A stretch of 64,000 nucleotides of DNA from Chryseobacterium soli (GCF_000737705.1 NZ_JPRH01000003.1:1-64000), one strand, 5' to 3'. Counted from the first letter of the stretch, positions 26,016 to 37,641 are shown. Made by a program: numbers and translations. Notes: generated by a model not told the origin, from the letters alone.

Positions 26016-26603
26016 ATGACAAAAGACCAAAAAGTTGTAGCAATACAAGAGATCAAAGACTTGCTTCAGGATGCAAAAGTAGTATACGTAGCAGATCTAG
26101 ACGGATTGAACGCGGCTAAGTCTTCAGAATTCAGAAGACAGGCTTTCAAGCAAAATATCAAAGTAAAAGTTGTAAAAAATACACTTTTACAAAAAGCAAT
26201 GGAACAAATTGAAGGAGTAGATTACTCTGAAATGTTCCAGACTTTTAAAGGAAACACTGCATTAATGGTTTCTGAGACTGCAAACGGTCCAGCGAAATTA
26301 ATCCAGGGATTCAGAAAGAAAGAAGAGAAGCCAGCTTTAAAGTCTGCTTACCTTCAGGAAACATTCTACGTTGGAGACGAAAACTTAACTGCACTTGCTA
26401 ACATCAAGTCTAGAGAAGAAATGATCGGAGAAATCATCGGATTACTTCAATCTCCAATTCAAAGAGTTGTTTCTGCTCTTCAAAACAAATCTGAAACGGT
26501 AGAAGCTAAAGCTGAAGAAGCTGCTCCCGCTGTAGAAGAAACTCCTGCTGAAGCTCCAGAAGCTGCTGCAGAAAGCACGGAAGAAACTCCAAGTGCTGAA
26601 TAA
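26016..26603 (+). CDS. rplJ: 50S ribosomal protein L10
   Basis: 195 residues. N-terminal rRNA-binding domain (VYVADLDGLNA, KVVKNTL) and a C-terminal helix that binds L7/L12 dimers. The last ~35 residues are an Ala/Glu/Pro-rich acidic tail, longer than in E. coli and common in Bacteroidota. Base of the L7/L12 stalk. Confidence 0.95.
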   Translation: MTKDQKVVAIQEIKDLLQDAKVVYVADLDGLNAAKSSEFRRQAFKQNIKVKVVKNTLLQKAMEQIEGVDYSEMFQTFKGNTALMVSETANGPAKLIQGFRKKEEKPALKSAYLQETFYVGDENLTALANIKSREEMIGEIIGLLQSPIQRVVSALQNKSETVEAKAEEAAPAVEETPAEAPEAAAESTEETPSAE

Positions 26604-26649
26604 TTACACTCAAGAAATTAAATAAATAATCAACAAAAACATTACAACA

Positions 26650-27015
26650 ATGTCAGATTTAAAAAATTTAGCTGAAACGCTAGTAAACCTAACTGTAAAA
26701 GACGTAAACGAATTAGCTACTATCCTTAAGGATGAGTACGGAATTGAGCCAGCTGCTGCTGCTGTAGTAGTTGCTGCAGGTGGTGGAGAAGCTGCTGAAG
26801 AGAAAACTGAATTCGACGTAATTCTTAAAGCTGCTGGTGCTTCTAAATTGGCTATCGTTAAATTAGTAAAAGATTTAACTGGTGCTGGTCTTAAAGAAGC
26901 TAAAGATATCGTAGATGGAGCTCCTGCTGCTATCAAAACTGGTATCTCTAAAGACGAAGCTGAAGCTCTTAAGAAGCAACTTGAAGAAGCTGGTGCTGAA
27001 GTAGAAGTGAAGTAA
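26650..27015 (+). CDS. rplL: 50S ribosomal protein L7/L12
   Basis: 121 residues. N-terminal dimerisation helices, Ala-rich hinge (~35-50), C-terminal factor-binding domain with [26 protein letters not shown] and GAEVEVK end. Recruits translational GTPases. Strong codon bias. Followed by a terminator, so rpoB has a separate transcript start. Confidence 0.97.
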   Translation: MSDLKNLAETLVNLTVKDVNELATILKDEYGIEPAAAAVVVAAGGGEAAEEKTEFDVILKAAGASKLAIVKLVKDLTGAGLKEAKDIVDGAPAAIKTGISKDEAEALKKQLEEAGAEVEVK

Positions 27016-27036
27016 TTCATTTTACTCTTACATAAT

Positions 27037-27067
27037 AAGCCTGGGCATAACTGCTCAGGCTTTTTTG
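27037..27067 (+). terminator. rplL terminator
   Basis: AAGCCTG pairs with CAGGCTT (27056-27062) plus a GC/GC extension, then six Ts. Confidence 0.8.
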
Positions 27068-27141
27068 TTTTAAGGTTCTTTGCATAGCGAAGTATTTTTA
27101 TTTGGGAATTATTTAACTGCTTCAAAATGAAGATGTTTATA

Positions 27142-27172
27142 TTGTGTATCTGAATTATTTTTTGTACATTTG
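27142..27172 (+). promoter_or_regulatory. rpoBC promoter
   Basis: TTG at 27142-27144, 20 bases, TACATTTG at 27165-27172. It predicts a 5' leader of about 315 bases before rpoB. Confidence 0.7.
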
Positions 27173-27179
27173 CAACTCT

Positions 27180-27398
27180 TTTGGCGCTAATAATTGTTTG
27201 TAAATCAGTAAAATATTGTAAATCAACTCTTTCGTAATTATGAAAGGGATTTCTTGTTTATACATGTTACGGCATTTTGCCTCAAAAGTCATTAAAAATA
27301 TTTTGCATTACGCTGTGAAAAGATATACCAGCGTTGCAGTTAGAATTAGAGTATAAGAATAAAGAATTAGAATAAAGACCACTTCTGATAGCGCCAAA
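27180..27398 (+). ncRNA. Structured rpoB 5' leader (candidate cis-regulatory RNA)
   Basis: TTTGGCGCTA (27180-27189), right at the predicted transcript start, is perfectly complementary to TAGCGCCAAA (27389-27398). Between them lie a hairpin CTCTTTC/GAAAGGG (27227-27248), a small GGCA/TGCC hairpin (~27271-27281) and a helix CGCTG/CAGCG (27311-27315 with 27329-27333) extended by TGCA/TGCA. The layout is a multi-branched RNA closed by a long-range helix, in a place where other bacteria have attenuator or RNase III sites before rpoB. I know no named family for it. Fold by eye only. Confidence 0.55.
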
Positions 27399-27494
27399 CA
27401 TCAAATGTCTTTTCTCTTACCTCTTTATCTGTCAGTCTTTTTCTGATATTTTTTGTAAAATCAAAATATTTTTTAACCCTTTCTTAAAAGTTTT

Positions 27495-30400
27495 ATGAGT
27501 AAAACAACAGCAACAACTAGGGGAAACCAGAGAATTAATTTCTCATCAGCGAAAGGAAAAATCATCACTCCAGACTTCTTGGATATCCAAATCGAGTCTT
27601 TTAGAGATTTTTTCCAGCTTGATACCCTTCCTGAAGACAGACGTAGCGAAGGTTTGTACAAAACCTTCCAAGAGAATTTTCCGATCACGGATTCTAGAAA
27701 CCAATTCGTATTGGAGTTTTTAGATTATTTAGTAGATTCTCCACGTTATTCAATCAATGAGTGTGTGGAAAGAGGATTGACGTATTCAGTTCCTCTTAAA
27801 GCAAGACTTAAATTGTATTGTACAGACCCTGAGCACGAGGATTTCCAAACCGTAGTTCAGGATGTATATTTGGGCCCGGTTCCTTACATGACGGCCAGCG
27901 GATCTTTCATCATCAATGGTGCAGAGAGAGTTATCGTTACGCAGTTACACCGTTCACCTGGTGTATTCTTCGGACAGACTTACCACGCAAACGGAACTAA
28001 ATTATACTATTCAAGAATTATCCCTTTCAAAGGATCTTGGATGGAATTTACTACGGATATCAACAGCGTAATGTATGCGTACATTGACCGTAAGAAAAAA
28101 TTACCATTAACAACGCTTTTAAGAGCGATCGGTTTTGAATCTGATAAAGATATTCTTCAGATTTTCGACCTTGCAGAAGAAGTGAAAGTTTCTAAAGCTG
28201 CCCTTAAGAAAGTAGAAGGAAGAACATTGGCTGCGAGAGTATTGAACACTTGGTTCGAGGATTTCGTAGACGAAGATACCGGGGAAGTTGTTTCTATCGA
28301 AAGAAACGAAATCATCCTAGACAGAGAAACGATTCTTGAAAAAGAACACTTAGATCTTATTCTTGATGCTGGTGTGAAATCTATCCTGATTCACAAAGAA
28401 AACAGCAATGAATTCTCTATCATCCAGAATACATTACAGAAAGACCCTACGAACTCTGAAAAAGAAGCCGTAGAATACATCTATCGTCAGTTAAGAAATG
28501 CAGATCCACCCGATGAGGAAACAGCAAGAGGAATTATTGAAAAATTATTCTTCTCTGAGCAAAGATACTCTCTTGGTGAAGTAGGACGTTACAGACTAAA
28601 CAAAAAGTTAGGTCTTAATATCCCTACAACAACTGAAGTTCTTACTAAAGAAGATATCATTGCGATCGTAAGACACTTGATCGAATTGGTAAACTCTAAA
28701 GCAGAGGTTGATGATATTGACCACCTTTCTAACAGAAGAATTAAAACAGTTGGAGAGCAGTTAGCAGGACAGTTCGGGGTAGGTCTTTCAAGAATTGCCA
28801 GAACAATCAAGGAAAGAATGAACGTTAGAGATAACGAGATATTTACTCCTCTTGACTTGGTAAATGCTAAGACATTAACATCAGTAATTAACTCATTCTT
28901 TGGTACCAACCAGCTTTCTCAGTTCATGGACCAAACCAATCCTCTATCAGAGATCACGCACAAGCGTAGACTTTCTGCATTAGGGCCTGGTGGTTTATCT
29001 AGAGAAAGAGCAGGTTTCGAGGTTCGTGACGTTCACCATACTCACTACGGTAGAATTTGTCCGATTGAAACTCCGGAAGGACCAAACATTGGTTTGATCT
29101 CTTCATTAGGAATCTATGCGAAGATCAATAGCTTAGGCTTCATCGAAACTCCATACAGAAAAGTAGAAAACAGTACTGTAAATCTTACGGCTGATCCTAT
29201 TTACCTGAATGCAGAAGACGAAGAAGACAAAGTAATTGCTCAGGCTAACGTAGAACTGAATGATAACGGTGAATTCTTAACAGATAGAATTATTGCAAGA
29301 CTAGACGGTGATTACCCTGTAGTTGAGCCTCAGCAGGTTGACCTTATCGACGTTGCACCAAACCAGATTTCTGGTATCTCCGCTTCATTGATTCCTTTCT
29401 TGGAACATGATGATGCGAACCGTGCGTTGATGGGATCCAACATGATGCGTCAGGCAGTTCCTTTATTGAAGCCACAAGCTCCAATTGTAGGTACAGGGCT
29501 TGAGCAGCAGGTGGCAAGAGATTCTAGAATTTTGATTAATGCAGAAGGTACAGGTATTGTAGAATACGTGGATGCTGATAAAATCACTATTAAATATGAA
29601 AGAAGCGATGACGAAGATCTTGTATCATTCGAATCTGCAACTAAAACATATAACTTAACTAAGTTCAGAAAAACCAACCAGAGTACTACCATTACACTAA
29701 GACCAAACGTAAGAATTGGTGAAACAGTGCAAAAAGGACAGGTACTTTGCGACGGATATGCTACTGAAAACGGAGAATTAGCTCTTGGTAGAAACTTAGT
29801 GGTTGCCTTCATGCCTTGGAAAGGGTATAACTTTGAGGATGCGATCGTGATCAACGAAAAAGTTGTTCGTGAAGACTGGTTTACTTCAATCCACGTAGAT
29901 GAATACTCTCTTGAAGTTCGTGATACCAAATTAGGTATGGAAGAATTGACAGCAGATATTCCTAACGTTTCTGAAGAAGCTACTAAAGATCTTGATGAGA
30001 ACGGTATGATCAGAATAGGTGCTGAAGTGAAGCCTGGTGATATTATGATCGGTAAGATTACCCCTAAAGGTGAATCTGACCCAACTCCTGAAGAAAAACT
30101 TCTTAGAGCAATCTTTGGTGATAAAGCGGGTGATGTAAAAGATGCTTCACTAAAAGCAGACTCTTCATTAAGAGGAGTGGTGATCAACAAAAAGTTGTTC
30201 TCTAGAAACATCAAAGACAAAAAGAAGAGAAGCGAAGAAAAACTTAAACTTGAAGAAATTGAAAACACTTACAAGGCTAAGTTTGATGAGCTGAGAAATA
30301 CTTTAATTGAAAAATTAAATACTCTTGTTAGCGGTAAAACTTCTCAGGGAGTTACCAATGACCTTGATGAGGAAATCATCGGAAAAGGAGTGAAATTCAC

Positions 30401-31316
30401 TCACAGATTGTTAACTTCAGTTGAAGATTACGTAAACGTTAGTGGTGCAGATTGGACTGTTGATAATGATAAAAATGAATTGATCAAACAATTAATTCAC
30501 AATTACAAAATCAAATTCAACGATATCCAAGGGGTTAAAAACCGTGAGAAATTTGCAATTTCAATCGGAGATGAGCTTCCAGCAGGAATCATGAAGTTAG
30601 CTAAAGTGTATATCGCTAAGAAACGTAAACTGAATGTAGGGGATAAAATGGCAGGACGTCACGGTAACAAAGGTATCGTTTCAAGAATCGTTCGTGAAGA
30701 AGATATGCCATTCCTTGAGGACGGAACACCGGTAGATATCGTATTGAATCCACTAGGGGTACCTTCTCGTATGAACATCGGACAGATTTATGAAACAGTT
30801 CTTGGATGGGCTGGTCAGAAATTAGGAATGACGTTCGCTACACCGATCTTTGATGGTGCTACTCTTGATCAGATTACTGAATATACAGAAAAAGCAGGCC
30901 TTCCTAAATTCGGACACACTTACCTTTATGATGGAGGTACGGGAGAAAGATTTACACAGCCGGCAACAGTAGGTATCATCTATATGTTGAAATTAGGACA
31001 CATGGTTGATGATAAAATGCACGCGCGTTCTATCGGACCATACTCATTAATTACTCAGCAGCCATTAGGAGGTAAAGCTCAGTTTGGTGGTCAGAGATTT
31101 GGAGAGATGGAGGTTTGGGCTCTTGAAGCATTCGGAGCATCTAATATCCTGAGAGAAATCTTGACGGTGAAGTCGGATGACGTGATTGGAAGAGCAAAAA
31201 CTTATGAAGCTATTGCGAAAGGGGAAGCAATGCCTGAACCAGGTATTCCGGAATCATTCAATGTATTACTTCACGAGTTACAAGGACTTGGACTTGATGT
31301 AAGATTGGAGGAATAA
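27495..31316 (+). CDS. rpoB: DNA-directed RNA polymerase subunit beta
   Basis: 1273 residues, usual for Bacteroidota. Contains the rifampicin-region signature ([18 protein letters not shown]), the [19 protein letters not shown] block, [18 protein letters not shown] active-site motif and the C-terminal [24 protein letters not shown] end. The first part of the catalytic core with beta-prime. Long structured leader upstream. The 111-base gap to rpoC contains an A/T-rich inverted repeat (AAAAGATT/AATCTTTT) but no strong terminator. Confidence 0.98.
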   Translation: MSKTTATTRGNQRINFSSAKGKIITPDFLDIQIESFRDFFQLDTLPEDRRSEGLYKTFQENFPITDSRNQFVLEFLDYLVDSPRYSINECVERGLTYSVPLKARLKLYCTDPEHEDFQTVVQDVYLGPVPYMTASGSFIINGAERVIVTQLHRSPGVFFGQTYHANGTKLYYSRIIPFKGSWMEFTTDINSVMYAYIDRKKKLPLTTLLRAIGFESDKDILQIFDLAEEVKVSKAALKKVEGRTLAARVLNTWFEDFVDEDTGEVVSIERNEIILDRETILEKEHLDLILDAGVKSILIHKENSNEFSIIQNTLQKDPTNSEKEAVEYIYRQLRNADPPDEETARGIIEKLFFSEQRYSLGEVGRYRLNKKLGLNIPTTTEVLTKEDIIAIVRHLIELVNSKAEVDDIDHLSNRRIKTVGEQLAGQFGVGLSRIARTIKERMNVRDNEIFTPLDLVNAKTLTSVINSFFGTNQLSQFMDQTNPLSEITHKRRLSALGPGGLSRERAGFEVRDVHHTHYGRICPIETPEGPNIGLISSLGIYAKINSLGFIETPYRKVENSTVNLTADPIYLNAEDEEDKVIAQANVELNDNGEFLTDRIIARLDGDYPVVEPQQVDLIDVAPNQISGISASLIPFLEHDDANRALMGSNMMRQAVPLLKPQAPIVGTGLEQQVARDSRILINAEGTGIVEYVDADKITIKYERSDDEDLVSFESATKTYNLTKFRKTNQSTTITLRPNVRIGETVQKGQVLCDGYATENGELALGRNLVVAFMPWKGYNFEDAIVINEKVVREDWFTSIHVDEYSLEVRDTKLGMEELTADIPNVSEEATKDLDENGMIRIGAEVKPGDIMIGKITPKGESDPTPEEKLLRAIFGDKAGDVKDASLKADSSLRGVVINKKLFSRNIKDKKKRSEEKLKLEEIENTYKAKFDELRNTLIEKLNTLVSGKTSQGVTNDLDEEIIGKGVKFTHRLLTSVEDYVNVSGADWTVDNDKNELIKQLIHNYKIKFNDIQGVKNREKFAISIGDELPAGIMKLAKVYIAKKRKLNVGDKMAGRHGNKGIVSRIVREEDMPFLEDGTPVDIVLNPLGVPSRMNIGQIYETVLGWAGQKLGMTFATPIFDGATLDQITEYTEKAGLPKFGHTYLYDGGTGERFTQPATVGIIYMLKLGHMVDDKMHARSIGPYSLITQQPLGGKAQFGGQRFGEMEVWALEAFGASNILREILTVKSDDVIGRAKTYEAIAKGEAMPEPGIPESFNVLLHELQGLGLDVRLEE

Positions 31317-31427
31317 TTAAAAGATTTAATTATTAAAAAATTAAAGAATTAATTAACTCTGAGATGATAAGATAGAAAGTGATTTTAAATCTTTCAATCT
31401 TTTAATCTTTTAATCAAAAATTAAATT

Positions 31428-34400
31428 ATGTCAAATAAAAATAAATCAAGTAGATTTAATAAAATAACCATCGGTTTAGCTTCTCCGGAATCCATTTTAC
31501 AGGATTCAAGAGGAGAGGTTCTAAAACCGGAAACTATTAACTACAGAACGCACAAACCTGAGAGAGACGGGTTGTTCTGTGAAAAAATCTTCGGTCCTAT
31601 CAAGGATTACGAATGTGCTTGTGGTAAATACAAGAGAATTCGTTACAAGGGGATCGTTTGTGACCGTTGTGGGGTAGAAGTTACGGAGAAAAAAGTAAGA
31701 AGAGAGAGAATCGGACACATCAACCTTGTTGTGCCTATCGCTCACATCTGGTATTTCCGTTCTTTACCAAACAAAATCGGTTACCTTTTAGGAATACCTT
31801 CTAAGAAATTAGATATGATCATCTACTACGAAAGATATGTAGTGATTCAGCAAGGTATTGCTAAAAAATTAGACGGTTCAGATTTCGATGATAAAGAATT
31901 CCTTACAGAAGAGGAATACCTGGATATCATGGAAACTCTTCCGGTTGAAAACCAGTATCTTGATGATTCTGATCCAAACAAATTCATCGCTAAAATGGGT
32001 GCTGAAGCTGTTGAGGAACTATTAAAAAGAATCAACCTTGATGCATTGTCTTTCGACTTAAGACACAAAGCTCACAACGAAGGTTCTAAGCAAAGAAGAA
32101 CAGAAGCTCTGAAAAGATTAAATGTTGTAGAAGCATTAAGAGGTGCTAATACAAGAATGATCAACAGACCAGAGTGGATGATCATGCGTGTACTTCCTGT
32201 AATTCCACCAGAATTGAGACCATTGGTTCCATTGGATGGAGGACGTTTCGCAACTTCTGACTTAAATGACCTTTACAGAAGAGTGATCATCAGAAACAAC
32301 CGTTTGAAAAGATTATTGGAGATCAAAGCTCCTGAAGTAATCTTAAGAAACGAGAAGCGTATGCTTCAGGAATCTGTAGATTCATTATTCGATAATACAA
32401 GAAAATCTTCAGCTGTAAAATCTGAATCAAACAGACCATTGAAATCACTTTCAGATTCATTGAAAGGTAAGCAAGGTCGTTTCCGTCAGAACTTACTAGG
32501 TAAAAGGGTAGATTACTCTGCACGTTCGGTAATTGTTGTAGGTCCAAACCTAAAACTTCACGAGTGTGGTATTCCTAAAGATATGGCTGCGGAATTATAC
32601 AAACCGTTTATCATTAGAAAACTAATTGAAAGAGGGATTGTAAAAACAGTAAAATCTGCGAAGAGAATTATTGATAGAAAAGAACCAGTAGTATACGATA
32701 TCCTTGAAAACGTGATGAAAGGTCACCCGGTTCTATTGAACAGGGCTCCTACGCTTCACAGACTAGGTATCCAAGCTTTCCAGCCGAAAATGATCGAAGG
32801 AAAAGCAATCCAGCTACACCCGTTAGTAACGACGGCATTTAACGCCGATTTCGATGGTGACCAGATGGCGGTACACTTACCGTTAGGCCCTGAAGCGATC
32901 TTGGAAGCTCAGTTATTGATGTTAGGTTCTCAGAATATCTTGAACCCGGCGAACGGTTCTCCAATTACAGTACCATCTCAGGACATGGTTCTTGGTCTTT
33001 ATTTCATGACCAAAGAGCTTAGTTCAACAGATGATATGAAAGTATTGGGTGAAGGACTGGCATTCTATTCTCCTGAAGAAGCAGAGATTGCTTACGCAGA
33101 AGGTAGAGTTTCTCTTAACGCTAAAGTAAGATGTAGACTACCGGTAAAAGAAAACGGAGAATTGGTTACAAGATTAATCGAAACTTCTGTAGGTAGAATT
33201 TTATTCAACCAGATCGTACCTAAACAGTCAGGATATATTAATGAACTTCTAACGAAGAAATCATTAAGAAATGTTATCGGTAAAGTTCTTGCAGATACAG
33301 ACTTCCCTACAACAGTGAAGTTCTTGGATGCAATGAAGGACTTAGGATATTCAAATGCATTCAAAGGAGGTCTTTCATTCTCACTAGGGGATATTGTAGT
33401 TCCTGTTGAGAAGAAGCAGATGGTGGCTTCCGCAATTGAAACAGTAGATGAAATTAGAGCTAACTATAACATGGGTCTTATTACAGATACAGAACGTTAC
33501 AACCAGGTAATTGACGTTTGGACGAATACCAACGCAGGATTAACTGAAATGATCATGAGCAGAATGAAAACCGATCAAGGTGGGTTCAACTCTGTATACA
33601 TGATGCTTGATTCTGGGGCAAGGGGTTCTAAAGAACAGATCCGTCAGTTATCAGGGATGAGAGGTTTGATGGCAAAACCGCAGAAAGCCGGTTCTACTGG
33701 TGCGGAGATCATTGAAAACCCGATTCTTGCAAACTTTAAAGAAGGTCTTTCGATCCTTGAGTACTTTATCTCTACTCACGGTGCACGTAAAGGTCTTGCG
33801 GATACCGCTCTTAAGACTGCCGATGCGGGTTACTTAACCAGAAGATTGGTAGACGTTGCTCAGGATGTTATCGTTACAGAAGTAGACTGTGGTACTTTAA
33901 GAGGTACTGAAGTTACTGCATTGAAGAAAAATGATGAGATCGTTGAGAAAATATCAGAAAGAATTTTAGGTAGAGTTTCTCTTCATAATATCTATGATCC
34001 TGAATCAGATGAGCTTATCGCTGAAGCTGACCAGGTAATCAATGAAGAATTAGCGAAAAGAATTGAAGCAACAGGATTAGAAGCTGTTGAAGTTCGTTCT
34101 CCATTAACATGTGAAGCTAAAAAAGGTATCTGTGCTAAATGTTACGGTAGAAACTTAGCAACAGGTAAAGTAATCCATATGGGAGAAGCTGTAGGGGTAA
34201 TCGGAGCACAGTCAATTGGTGAACCGGGAACTCAGTTAACGTTGAGAACCTTCCACCAAGGGGGTACTGCAGGTAACGTTTCAGAAAATCCATCAATTGT
34301 TGCAAGAAGAGATGGTATCGTTGAAATGGATGATGTAAGAACCATTACATCTGAAGATGAAGCTGGTAAAACTGCTGAAGTAGTAGTATCTCGTTCTACA

Positions 34401-35693
34401 GAATTTAGATTGGTTGCTGATAACGAATCCAAAACACCGTTAATGATCGCTAACGTGCCTTACGGATCTATATTAGCTGTGAAACCAGGTGATAAAGTGA
34501 AAAAAGGAGATGTAATCTGTAGATGGGATCCGTATAACGCGGTTATTATTGCAGAATCTGCTGGTAAGGTAGAGTATGAAGATATCATCCAGGGTATTTC
34601 ATTCCAACTGGAAATTGACGAACAAACAGGATTCGAAGAGAAAGTAATCTCTGAATCTAGAAATAAGAAAGCCGTACCTACCCTGAAGGTGGTAGATTCT
34701 AAAGGAGTTGAGCAAAAAGCATACAACTTACCGGTAGGAGCCCACTTAATGGTAAACGATGGTGAAAAAATTAAGGCTGGTAAAGTTTTAATCAAGATCC
34801 CAAGAAAATCTGCAAAAGCAGGGGATATCACCGGAGGTCTTCCGAGAGTTACCGAATTATTCGAAGCAAGAAACCCTTCAAACCCGGCGGTTGTTACAGA
34901 GATCGATGGGGTAGTTTCTTACGGAAAAATCAAGAGAGGTAACCGTGAACTTATTGTAGAAGCTAAAACAGGAGAAAGAAAAATTTACTTAGTGAAACTT
35001 TCAAACCAGATCTTGGTTCAGGAGAATGACTTCGTAAGAGCTGGATCTCCACTTTCTGACGGTTCTATTACACCAGACGATATCTTAAGAATCAAAGGTC
35101 CAACCGCGGTTCAGGAATATCTGGTAAATGAAATTCAGGAAGTTTACCGTCTACAAGGGGTGAAAATTGACGATAAGCACTTTGAAATCATCGTAAGACA
35201 GATGATGACGAAAGTATCAATCGTTGATGGAGGTGATACTCAATTCCTTGAAGGAGCATTGGAGCACAAATATGATTTCTTAGAAGAAAACAACAGAGTA
35301 TTTGGTCTTAAAGTAGTAACTGAAGCTGGTGATTCTAAAGAATTTAAGCCAGGTCAGATGATTACTGCAAGAGAATTAAGAGACGAAAACTCTAAGTTGA
35401 AGCGTGAAGATCAAAAATTAGTTGAAGTAAGAGAAGCACTTCCTGCTACAGCAACGCCTGTATTACAAGGGATTACAAGAGCAGCTCTTCAAACTAAATC
35501 ATTCATGTCTGCAGCATCATTCCAGGAAACTACAAAAGTATTGAACGAAGCAGCAGTTGCTGGTAAAGTTGATTACTTAAGTGGTCTTAAAGAAAATGTA
35601 ATTGTAGGACACAGAATCCCTGCAGGTACAGGTCTTAAAGAGTACCAGAATGTTATCGTAGGTTCTAAAAAGGAATTCGAAGATATTAACTAA
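31428..35693 (+). CDS. rpoC: DNA-directed RNA polymerase subunit beta'
   Basis: 1421 residues. N-terminal zinc finger ([20 protein letters not shown]), active-site [12 protein letters not shown] with the three Asp ligands of Mg2+, bridge helix/trigger loop region near [19 protein letters not shown], second Cys cluster ([13 protein letters not shown]). Forms the catalytic centre with RpoB. Followed closely by a hairpin and a DUF3467 gene, a usual Bacteroidota arrangement. Confidence 0.98.
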   Translation: MSNKNKSSRFNKITIGLASPESILQDSRGEVLKPETINYRTHKPERDGLFCEKIFGPIKDYECACGKYKRIRYKGIVCDRCGVEVTEKKVRRERIGHINLVVPIAHIWYFRSLPNKIGYLLGIPSKKLDMIIYYERYVVIQQGIAKKLDGSDFDDKEFLTEEEYLDIMETLPVENQYLDDSDPNKFIAKMGAEAVEELLKRINLDALSFDLRHKAHNEGSKQRRTEALKRLNVVEALRGANTRMINRPEWMIMRVLPVIPPELRPLVPLDGGRFATSDLNDLYRRVIIRNNRLKRLLEIKAPEVILRNEKRMLQESVDSLFDNTRKSSAVKSESNRPLKSLSDSLKGKQGRFRQNLLGKRVDYSARSVIVVGPNLKLHECGIPKDMAAELYKPFIIRKLIERGIVKTVKSAKRIIDRKEPVVYDILENVMKGHPVLLNRAPTLHRLGIQAFQPKMIEGKAIQLHPLVTTAFNADFDGDQMAVHLPLGPEAILEAQLLMLGSQNILNPANGSPITVPSQDMVLGLYFMTKELSSTDDMKVLGEGLAFYSPEEAEIAYAEGRVSLNAKVRCRLPVKENGELVTRLIETSVGRILFNQIVPKQSGYINELLTKKSLRNVIGKVLADTDFPTTVKFLDAMKDLGYSNAFKGGLSFSLGDIVVPVEKKQMVASAIETVDEIRANYNMGLITDTERYNQVIDVWTNTNAGLTEMIMSRMKTDQGGFNSVYMMLDSGARGSKEQIRQLSGMRGLMAKPQKAGSTGAEIIENPILANFKEGLSILEYFISTHGARKGLADTALKTADAGYLTRRLVDVAQDVIVTEVDCGTLRGTEVTALKKNDEIVEKISERILGRVSLHNIYDPESDELIAEADQVINEELAKRIEATGLEAVEVRSPLTCEAKKGICAKCYGRNLATGKVIHMGEAVGVIGAQSIGEPGTQLTLRTFHQGGTAGNVSENPSIVARRDGIVEMDDVRTITSEDEAGKTAEVVVSRSTEFRLVADNESKTPLMIANVPYGSILAVKPGDKVKKGDVICRWDPYNAVIIAESAGKVEYEDIIQGISFQLEIDEQTGFEEKVISESRNKKAVPTLKVVDSKGVEQKAYNLPVGAHLMVNDGEKIKAGKVLIKIPRKSAKAGDITGGLPRVTELFEARNPSNPAVVTEIDGVVSYGKIKRGNRELIVEAKTGERKIYLVKLSNQILVQENDFVRAGSPLSDGSITPDDILRIKGPTAVQEYLVNEIQEVYRLQGVKIDDKHFEIIVRQMMTKVSIVDGGDTQFLEGALEHKYDFLEENNRVFGLKVVTEAGDSKEFKPGQMITARELRDENSKLKREDQKLVEVREALPATATPVLQGITRAALQTKSFMSAASFQETTKVLNEAAVAGKVDYLSGLKENVIVGHRIPAGTGLKEYQNVIVGSKKEFEDIN

Positions 35694-35702
35694 AAAATAA
35701 AG

Positions 35703-35755
35703 AAAAGTTTCAGGATTCGAGTTTAAATTTTAAATTAGAGGCCTGAAACTTTTTA
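35703..35755 (+). terminator. Hairpin between rpoC and DUF3467 gene
   Basis: AAAAGTTTCAGG (35703-35714) pairs perfectly with CCTGAAACTTTT (35742-35753) around a 27-base A/T-rich loop. The T tract is short, so it may act as a partial terminator or processing site within the operon. Confidence 0.5.
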
Positions 35756-35778
35756 AACAAAAAATATTTAAAGAAAAC

Positions 35779-36087
35779 ATGGACAATCAAAATCAAAATC
35801 CTCAAGACGGAAACATCAACATCGAATTGAACGAAATGGTAGCTGCAGGTGTATATGCTAACTTAGCATTGGTAAACCACTCTCCATCTGAGTTCGTTGT
35901 AGATTTCATCCAATTAATGCCAGGTGTTCAACAAGCTAAAGTAAGATCAAGAATCATTCTTGCTCCACTTCACGCTAAAAGAGTTTTATCTGCTCTTCAA
36001 CAAAACATCGCTAACTACGAGCAACAATTTGGAGAAATCAAAGAAGTTGAGCCTTTCGTATTAGGTACAAACAACATACAAGCTTAA
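35779..36087 (+). CDS. DUF3467 protein
   Basis: 102 residues, acidic. Conserved middle with YANLALVNHSPSEFVVDF, LMPGVQQAKVRSRIILAP and HAKRVLSALQQNIANYEQQFG. Family function unknown; its constant place behind rpoC suggests a link with transcription, which is inference. Codon use is like the highly expressed ribosomal genes. A degraded copy of its last third lies at 37376-37493. Confidence 0.9.
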   Translation: MDNQNQNPQDGNINIELNEMVAAGVYANLALVNHSPSEFVVDFIQLMPGVQQAKVRSRIILAPLHAKRVLSALQQNIANYEQQFGEIKEVEPFVLGTNNIQA

Positions 36088-36101
36088 GATTTATCTTATC
36101 A

Positions 36102-36145
36102 ATACATAAGAATGCCCCAGCTATAGCTGGGGCATTCTTATGTAT
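36102..36145. terminator. 44-bp perfect palindrome behind DUF3467 gene
   Basis: Arms 36102-36123 and 36124-36145 are exact reverse complements (core GCCCCAGC/GCTGGGGC) with no unpaired spacer. It should stop transcription from the rpo operon, but lacks a T tract, so factor-dependent action or RNA protection is also possible. Confidence 0.65.
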
Positions 36146-36227
36146 AGTGTCTCCTGTAGTATCATTCTTTACTGTGAAAGAAAAGAGGCTTTTGACAGTT
36201 AACAAATAAGATACAATTTTGCAATTA

Positions 36228-36302
36228 TTGTCATTCCTACGAAGGAGGAATCTTTTCATAAATGAGATTCTTCATTTCACTCCGTTATATTCAGAATGAC
36301 AA
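36228..36302. repeat. Interspersed palindromic repeat (REP/MITE-like)
   Basis: 75 bases bounded by TTGTCATTC and GAATGACAA (perfect 9-base inverted ends), with internal GAATC/GATTC and GAAGGAGGAATC-like segments. Short intergenic elements with these ends are widespread in Flavobacteriia as I recall; no second copy was seen in this window. Confidence 0.45.
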
Positions 36303-36351
36303 CAAAATAAGAAGGAATAAAGTCTAGTAATTGTATATTCTTACCTTTATT

Positions 36352-37185
36352 TTAATTTGTATATGCTCCGAAAGCTACAACATCGGGATAAGAATACATT
36401 TTCAACTGATAATTACTTCCGCCATATGCAAAATCAACTACAGATCCGAAAGAGGTCAGATCATCTGTTACAACTATTTCATTTGTATTATTTTCTGAAA
36501 TCAATTCTCTACCAAAATTAGCATCATAGCTAAGATGTGCCCAATTGGAAGGAAGTATACCGAACGAACCAATACCTGGCTTAAAGCCGGAATTTATGAA
36601 ACCGTTAGTGATAAGATTATTACTTGCATCAAGTACTTCATAGCTCATATAATATATTTTTCCCGCCTTGTAAAGTAAGTCTAATTCCTTATCAGTTGCA
36701 CCAGAGGTAATAAAACTAAAAGCAATATTTTGAGGAAAAACATTGGGGCTTATAGGAGAAATTGGGAAATGTCCTATCGTAGAATCAACACCAAATCCGT
36801 TTGAAGATATTGGGAGAATTAATTCGTCTGAAACAATCGTATTACCATATTTTAAACTGGAACTATAAAGTAATGGATAATAACCATTACTCAAATCAAC
36901 GCCCATATAATCAGGTGAGGTTGGATTGCTGCTGTCATAGTAAGCCAGGCCTACATACGCTTTAATTTTGATTTGAAACGGAGTTACATTTTCAAACTTA
37001 TAAATCATATCTGTACCAAACCTGGAAATATCATATGGAGATTCATATCCCACCTGAGGATCAACAGTTTTTGCAGAATTTCCTTTAGAGTTTAATTGGG
37101 TGTTATTGTCATTTAAAAGACTGGTTTCCGAAGTGCTGCAAGATAAGAGCAATAAACTTGTTAAAAGTACAATTGTTTTTTTCAT
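36352..37185 (-). CDS. Hypothetical lipoprotein
   Basis: 277 residues. Lipoprotein signal with Cys16 (LLLLSC), Ser/Thr/Asn-rich linker to ~residue 40, then a region rich in aromatic and Gly/Ser residues with likely beta structure. I recognise no domain. It lies on the minus strand, alone, between the rpo operon and a remnant of the DUF3467 gene. Probably exposed at the cell surface or in the periplasm. Confidence 0.7.
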   Translation of the reverse strand: MKKTIVLLTSLLLLSCSTSETSLLNDNNTQLNSKGNSAKTVDPQVGYESPYDISRFGTDMIYKFENVTPFQIKIKAYVGLAYYDSSNPTSPDYMGVDLSNGYYPLLYSSSLKYGNTIVSDELILPISSNGFGVDSTIGHFPISPISPNVFPQNIAFSFITSGATDKELDLLYKAGKIYYMSYEVLDASNNLITNGFINSGFKPGIGSFGILPSNWAHLSYDANFGRELISENNTNEIVVTDDLTSFGSVVDFAYGGSNYQLKMYSYPDVVAFGAYTN

Positions 37186-37641
37186 GGTAATAATTTAGTT
37201 TTGGTTAAAATCAAATATATAAAAAATAATGAATAACAATTATGTATTTGATAATTAAATTGAATAAAATTGACACACATGAATGGTTGTAAATGTGTTT
37301 AATTGATATATTTATTTTTTCTAGCAAGTTGTTATCCCTATGAAACTACTATAAAGGATTGATAAAATCTTGAAATTATGCCAACTCCTATCAACAAGTC
37401 AGGGGCTCAAATTTTCTCATTTACAACTTATAGCTCTTCAGCAAAATATCATAAACTACGAGCAACAATTTTGGAGAAATCAAAGAAGTTGAGACCCGGT
37501 TTAGTTGAGTATTTTTTTTAATTTAACATAATAATTGTATTTTCACATTTTAAAAGATTTTATTTTGTAAAATTTGTAATATTTTATAGAAATTAATGTG
37601 ATTATTATTGTACTTGAGTATATTTGTGGAAAATATAAAAA
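37186..37641. other. Intergenic region holding a decayed DUF3467 fragment
   Basis: 456 bases without an intact gene. Contains the fragment at 37376-37493 and a TATATTTG -7 element at 37619-37626, 15 bases before the next ATG. The rest is A/T-rich and featureless by eye. Confidence 0.6.
37376..37493 (+). pseudogene. Degraded partial copy of DUF3467 gene
   Basis: Bases 37432-37493 align with 35992-36051 of the intact gene with about six substitutions and one extra T that shifts the frame (CAATTTTGG for CAATTTGG). Weaker similarity continues upstream (ATGCCA...TCAACAAG at ~37380 against ~35921). The middle is deleted and there is no start, so it is not translated as the family protein. Confidence 0.8.

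Noticed and set aside
26610..27125. 171-residue minus-strand ORF opposite rplL
   Set aside because: Shadow of the codon-biased rplL gene; Ala/Ser-rich low-complexity translation.
29450..30268. 272-residue minus-strand ORF inside rpoB
   Set aside because: Fully within rpoB on the opposite strand, Ser-rich antisense translation.
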